Assembly (NCBI RefSeq): GCF_041260155.1
Contig: NC_091933.1
Span: 35,096,293-35,160,292, forward strand
Direction: 5' to 3'
Origin: Ptychodera flava
Taxonomy: Eukaryota > Hemichordata > Enteropneusta > Ptychoderidae
Length of the DNA stretch: 64,000 nt
Within the stretch, counting starts at the first letter, position 1; every line of letters starts with the position of its first letter. Positions 59,739-64,000 of the stretch are shown one piece after another. The notes under the pieces were generated by a model. That model searched no databases and was not told the DNA's origin. It was given only the letters and a program-made list of their open reading frames with translations. The translations under genes were made by a program, and so were the position numbers.

Positions 59739-62700
59739 AAGTTTAGGGGCTATAAGTATTATAAAGAAATCTAATAATAGTTCATTTTAAGCTCCATAAG
59801 CTGTAACTTTTGGCTATTTTTTTCAGAACTGTTGTTTTTTGGTTTCCCTACACTTTCTGCATTGAATCCCTAAACTGTAATTTTATGCCAAACACTTAGC
59901 ATGAAAAACAACCTATATGAGTATAATCTACATTGCTATTGATAAAAATTGTATTCAAGTCCGGACTAGAATTCATTTGTAAACAATAAACAATGATCAC
60001 TATACACATACAAACTGTGTTGACAAAAATAATACTCGAAATTTCAGCATTACAAAGGGATTAGGGTCAGACACGGTACTAGCCAGAAGTTACAGCTTAT
60101 GTCCATTTAAGCTGTGTGAGAATTCTGAAAAAGAGATGTTGTACATTTTAATTTTGTCAATAGGGGTGACTTCCAATTGTTGTACGTGCAGCGCAGAATT
60201 ATGCATCATACTGTACTGAGAGAGGGGGATATCATTAAGCCAAGGGGTAATTACGTAAATGCTTGTCGGAAAAGTGACACTAAGCAGTTTACGCGATACC
60301 AGCAGGCCTAGACTTTAAACTTTTGCGCGAACTTTACGGATACACGTTCAATCTGTTCAATTTAATTTTGTTTTTAGTTTTCTTCCATTTGGAAAACAAT
60401 TGAAATTTTAAAATGCAAATAAGTTACTATAGAAAAACAAAGGCAGTAAAAATTGATATCATATTTTGTCTTTCTAACCCAAAATAACCCTTTGGTATAA
60501 TATTTCTGTTGATTACTGGATTTTTACACTGGTTATTTCGTCTTTCTAACCCAAAATATCCCTTTGATATCACACATTCTGTTGATTACTGGATTTTAGG
60601 TGGAATCTTTAAAAAACTGGTAATTTTTACTCCTGAATGGTTGCCATGGAAACATCTCACATTAAAATGAGTGTGATATTTTTGGTGTGCTAACCAGAAA
60701 AACCCTTATGATCAAATTTTTACATCAATCAATCGTTCTTTAATAGGAATTAGGGAAAAAGTAACATTTTCAATCCCAAAATAGTTACCATGGCAACTCA
60801 AAACATTAAAATAAGTCTGGTTTTTGTGTTCTCTGACCCGAGCTCCTCCACTAGATAATTTTCATATCAATCAAAGTAACTTTTCATGGGATATTAGAAA
60901 AACTGAAATTTTCAACCCCTAAAATGGTTACCATGGAAACATGGGGCAGTGAAATCGATATCATATTTGGTCTTTTCGACCCAAAATACCCTTATGGTGA
61001 AATTTTCACGGAAATTGAACCTATTATTATTCGCGTTATTATTTCTATATAATACTTATATTAATTATTATTATTATTTTAGTAGTAATTGTACTAGCAG
61101 TAGTAGCAGTAGTAGTAGCAGTAGTAGTAGTATTGTCCTTCAGATATGTCCTTCAGATGTTTTCGCTAAAAAAGGCAACCCTTGCCTATAATTTCTGTCC
61201 AGTCCCTTAGCTGTTTTCATGTGTGAACAGCATCGTTATATTTGAATCGGGGAAGATGCCTGGATTTTTCACCTCTCTTGGTACGAAAGTATTTAATCGA
61301 TAGGACATAGCGTTTGAAAACCAGCATTTAAAAGGTGTATTTCTAGGTTCGACTTTTTCTATCGGTTATGAGTACTGTAGATATAATAGACTATTTACTT
61401 GGAACCCTTACTAGCTGTTAATAGATGACGTCAAGGCCAGCCCGTTACCGTATTGGTCAATAACCGATACGTGAGACGTCCCATCAATGTCTGGGTACTT
61501 TCTGACACAACCATAATAATCCTCATCCTGGGTTCGACTATCGTTGATTTTTAGACGCACTTCTTCAGCATACCCTTCTGATGTCATGTTTTCAAGGACC
61601 TGCGAACATATGAAATCATGCATAGGTATAAAAATAGCATATCAAAAGGTAGCACTTGTCAGTCTCCATCAATTTCATGGAACTTACGTCTGCTATGAGT
61701 AAACAAGTATAAGTGATTGAAAGTCCATACGAAATTGAGTTAAATGGTTGTCTCTGCGTCTGAGATAGTCGTTGTGAAGTAACAAATGTGGGCAACATTA
61801 GTCAAGCGTCGTGAACATTCCCTACTTCCACCATTTTCATGTTCATTTGTGACTTTCATTAGCATACATGATTCAGAGGCGCATCTGACGAATAATGAGA
61901 CTCATCATTGTCATGGTATCGTAGTTGTCTTTGGCATATTTCACCAAGACTAAACGTACCGTAGTATGGTGTTGGATAACGCTATGTGCAAAATGCCTTT
62001 ATTCGTTACATTTTTGTCCGATTGTAATACATCATATTATTTACACAATATATGTTTTATCTTTTCGCTATATCCTCAAACTGATTGACACTGTGTGCAG
62101 AAAAACTTCAACCGCGCAATAAGCCAGAGAAGCACTCATTTTCTCACACAAAAGTGTCTGTCCTGACTCAACCACCTGCAGATTGTTGGAGAGGAGTTGT
62201 CTGCACCGTCCCAGCTCAGTTAAGTATTATAATCTTTGCTCAGTTTTTAACTTCTTGTTGATTTCCCCTATACTTATAAGTTTTTATAAATCTTTGTTGA
62301 AAGGAATCGCTGACTTCACCGCCTTTTTCTTTCGTAATAAGGTATAAAGTAAGACTCCGAAAGGTGACGGCAATAAGAATAATCTGCACAATTGGCATCT
62401 ATATCAGTACGTTAATTCGCAGAGGGATGGTTATTACATTACTTTTTGATGTAGCAAACAAACGATCAGGAAATCTTACCTCTTGAACATGAACTACATT
62501 ATCGTCTGCAAGTTGAGAATGGTGAGTTAATGCAAATTTAGTGGCTTCCATCAACCTATGATGCCACAATAGAGCTTCATCTGGCGTACACGCCTCACAA
62601 GGGTTGATATCGTAACCTAAAGAAATCAAGAAAAGTCTCTTTCAGTCGAGAAGATGAATTGTATACAACGAATAAGATAAAGAGTGTTCACCCAGTTATC

Positions 62701-63266
62701 ATGTTCTAAGTCAGACTGCATAATATGGTTAGAGGTGTTGCATCGTCAACAATATCATAGATTACGTTTTATGACTTAATCATTTTAGGGGGTCAATACA
62801 AGCAGGCAATAGAAAATAACTTATTGTTGGTTTTTTGTGTTGTTTTGGTTAGTTTGTCGGTTGGTTGGTTTTTTGGGTTGATTTGTGTGTTTTTGATGAC
62901 CACATATTGACAACAAAAAATGTATATTAAAAAATTCAAAGATTTCCACGATTAGATGTACCTCTCGGAGGCACAGGGAGATGTGTGAACGAGGCATTGC
63001 TGTAACGATTTAAAAGGCTCGCTCCACAATAGCAGGATGTGTAGGATGTGTTATACGTTAAGAGAGCAGCTCTTTTATCGATAAAACATAGCCTAAAGCA
63101 TGTCTGCCATACTACTTACCTTTCATTATGTTTATTATGAACATCAATGCAGCTCCACCTGATGGTGGCGGCGTTGTGAACATATCAAATGGCCCTACTT
63201 TGGTCTTCAACGGCCTTGATAGCTTTGCCCGATAATTATGTAGGTCATCGAGGTTAATAGTTCCAC
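56249..63266 (-). CDS. GGT-B: gamma-glutamyltranspeptidase, exons 5-10 (5' part outside window)
   Basis: Six exons with the same sizes and phases as GGT-A: 63120-63266, 62480-62616, 61412-61599, 58910-59144, 57579-57692, 56249-56404 (977 nt, 324 residues plus stop). All splice sites are canonical GT-AG, including exon 5 (AAAG|GTAAGT). Exon 7 is whole and carries the catalytic Thr (61477-61479) in GTSHVSV. Asn401 and both oxyanion-loop glycines (GSAGGIKI) of the human numbering are kept. Human Glu420, Asp423 and Ser452 are replaced by Gly, Asn and Ala, as in copy A. No frameshift is seen, so this is probably the functional copy. Exons 1-4 should lie beyond 64000. Confidence 0.92.
57579..57692 (-). 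CDS. GGT-B exon 9
   Basis: Acceptor GTTTACAG, donor GATGAG|GTGAGG; phase 0 to 0. Same 38 codons as copy A around DTLWFNREIEYAVTKPR. Confidence 0.9.
58910..59144 (-). CDS. GGT-B exon 8
   Basis: Acceptor TTGCAG, donor ATG|GTAAGC; phase 2 to 0. Encodes FGSGVYGSRTGIIFNDGM, PGKRPLSAKSPAI and GSAGGIKI. It differs from copy A at about 14 of 78 residues, clustered in the loop after NDGM, while the other shared exons differ far less. Confidence 0.92.
59694..59738. repeat. (ATT)n microsatellite in GGT-B intron 7
   Basis: About 15 ATT units. A second trinucleotide tract (AGT/AGC) lies at about 61080-61130. Confidence 0.95.
60445..61015. repeat. Degenerate tandem array with X-box-like palindromes, GGT-B intron 7
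   Basis: Five units marked by a 'tcTaACCCaaaAtAcCCtt.tg.T' phrase (about 60460, 60545, 60700, 60832, 60975). Three units also carry a palindrome about 145 bp apart: GGTTGCCATGGAAAC (60639-60653), GTTACCATGGCAAC (60784-60797), GGTTACCATGGAAAC (60926-60940). These match the RFX X-box layout of two half sites with a 2-bp spacer. Confidence 0.7.
61412..61599 (-). CDS. GGT-B exon 7 (catalytic Thr)
   Basis: Acceptor TGTTCGCAG, donor TA|GTAAGG; phase 0 to 2. Runs unbroken from VLENMTSEGYAEEVRLK through DSRTQDEDYYGC to GTSHVSV and SSINS. It shows the empty site for the copy A transposon at the GGGTTCGA stretch (61530-61537). Confidence 0.94.
62480..62616 (-). CDS. GGT-B exon 6
   Basis: Acceptor TTCTTTAG, donor CAAGAG|GTAAGA; phase 1 to 0. 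Encodes YDINPCEACTPDEALLWHHR and EATKFALTHHSQLADD. Confidence 0.92.
63120..63266 (-). CDS. GGT-B exon 5
   Basis: Acceptor TTATTCTAG, donor AAAG|GTAAGT; phase 1 to phase 1. Encodes GTINLDDLHNYRAKL and PPPSGGAALMFIINIMKG. Confidence 0.92.
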
Positions 63267-63699
63267 CTAGAATAAAACGTAGTACATTCAGCACTTTAAT
63301 ATATAGCCATAAAGTACTCCTATAACTATGTAGTTTCACATCTTTGTCGGGAAAGTGATGGGAGGGATGAAAAATGAAATATTTGTTGTGATAACCTTAA
63401 TGAAAATGACGTGAGTTATCAGAGTCACCAGTCATCGTCGACGATACAGTCTCTGCCGGGGGAAATTTAGACAATTTTATTTGAAATCAACTGTTGATAT
63501 AAAGGGCTAAGTTGTATTAAAGAACAGTTTTGGACAAAACGAAATGTATGCACGTGCTATTTCACGTATATAAACGATAATGCACATAGATGTTTTCTTA
63601 TCATGTTTCTACATACATGCATCATGTAAATACATACATACATGTACACATATACATACGTACATACTTACACACAAAAATAAATATATTTATATATTT

Positions 63700-63764
63700 A
63701 ATGTAGGATATATATATATATACTCACAGACACACACATACACACAGACACAGACACACACACA

Positions 63765-63856
<92 letters not shown>
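63700..63856. repeat. (CA)n-(TA)n compound microsatellite
   Basis: CACACAGA and CA repeats (63722-63797), then about 58 bp of TA (63798-63855). Confidence 0.97.
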
Positions 63857-63859
<3 letters not shown>

Positions 63860-63933
63860 GAAACTAAATTGAAAAACACACAACTACATCTGAGTGTCTC
63901 TGCACAGCAAATTTTTGGGGCTTGAAAAAATGA

Positions 63934-64000
63934 CCCATGTAGGACTTGAACCCACGTCCCCCGAATTCAGTTTGGATGCTCTACCAACTGAGCTAACGGA
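63934..64000 (-). repeat. tRNA-like repeat, second family, cut by window edge
   Basis: Minus strand begins TCCGTTAGCTCAGTTGG with GTAGAGC (D-arm), then about 22 nt, then a good T-arm region GTGGGTTCAAGTCC. The D- and T-arms look functional as polymerase III boxes, but the anticodon stem does not pair well and no acceptor stem forms within the window. More likely a SINE head than a tRNA gene. Confidence 0.5.

Larger units (their letters stand above)
52610..63655. repeat. Segmental duplication, copy B (GGT-B)
   Basis: Collinear partner of 2230-20980. Private features: a hairpin element with TTAGGG repeats (54787-55209), an expanded intron 7 with tandem repeats (59.3-61.1 kb), and uninterrupted exon 7. 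Confidence 0.9.

Noticed and set aside
63934..64000. tRNA gene on the minus strand
   Set aside because: D- and T-arms are good, but the anticodon stem does not pair, and related degenerate copies occur at 2685 and 53057. A dispersed SINE head explains it better.

Overview
The window is eukaryotic, almost certainly from a metazoan. Coding exons are short and split by GT-AG introns. Intergenic DNA is AT-rich and full of microsatellites, non-LTR and Penelope-like retroelements, tRNA-derived repeats, fold-back elements and one interstitial TTAGGG tract. This fits a marine invertebrate (a deuterostome such as a hemichordate would fit), but the species cannot be fixed from the sequence.

The only recognisable host genes are two paralogous gamma-glutamyltranspeptidase (GGT, glutathione hydrolase) genes, both on the minus strand. 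GGT-A runs from exon 1 (ATG ending at 32860) to its stop at 6119: ten exons with consistent phases, 585 codons if joined. GGT-B enters from the right edge and has exons 5-10 (63266 down to 56249). Exons 5-10 have identical lengths in the two copies. They lie in a diverged segmental duplication (about 2.2-21.0 kb versus 52.6-63.7 kb). A stray piece of exon 3 at about 52.47-52.60 kb marks a rearranged junction just before copy B.

GGT-A has been heavily invaded. A 4.7 kb element with terminal inverted repeats and a 3-bp target duplication sits inside exon 7, the exon that encodes the catalytic threonine. A decayed LINE (16.9-20.4 kb) fills intron 5. A Penelope-like element with 0.76 kb inverted arms (22.8-25.3 kb) fills intron 4; each arm carries a hammerhead-ribozyme-like motif and a GIY-YIG coding segment. 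GGT-A also has a GC splice donor after exon 5 and a Gly-to-Ser change at an active-site glycine. GGT-B lacks these lesions in the part seen.

Between the two genes (33-52 kb) lies a younger direct duplication (33.85-37.79 versus 43.42-46.81 kb) with a possible first coding exon in each copy, further Penelope fragments, a short 5'-truncated LINE with a clean 14-bp target duplication, a TTAA-flanked MITE, several tandem repeats, and long stretches with no recognisable gene. Copy B also carries a hairpin element enclosing telomere-type repeats and, in intron 7, a degenerate tandem array with three palindromic X-box-like sites.
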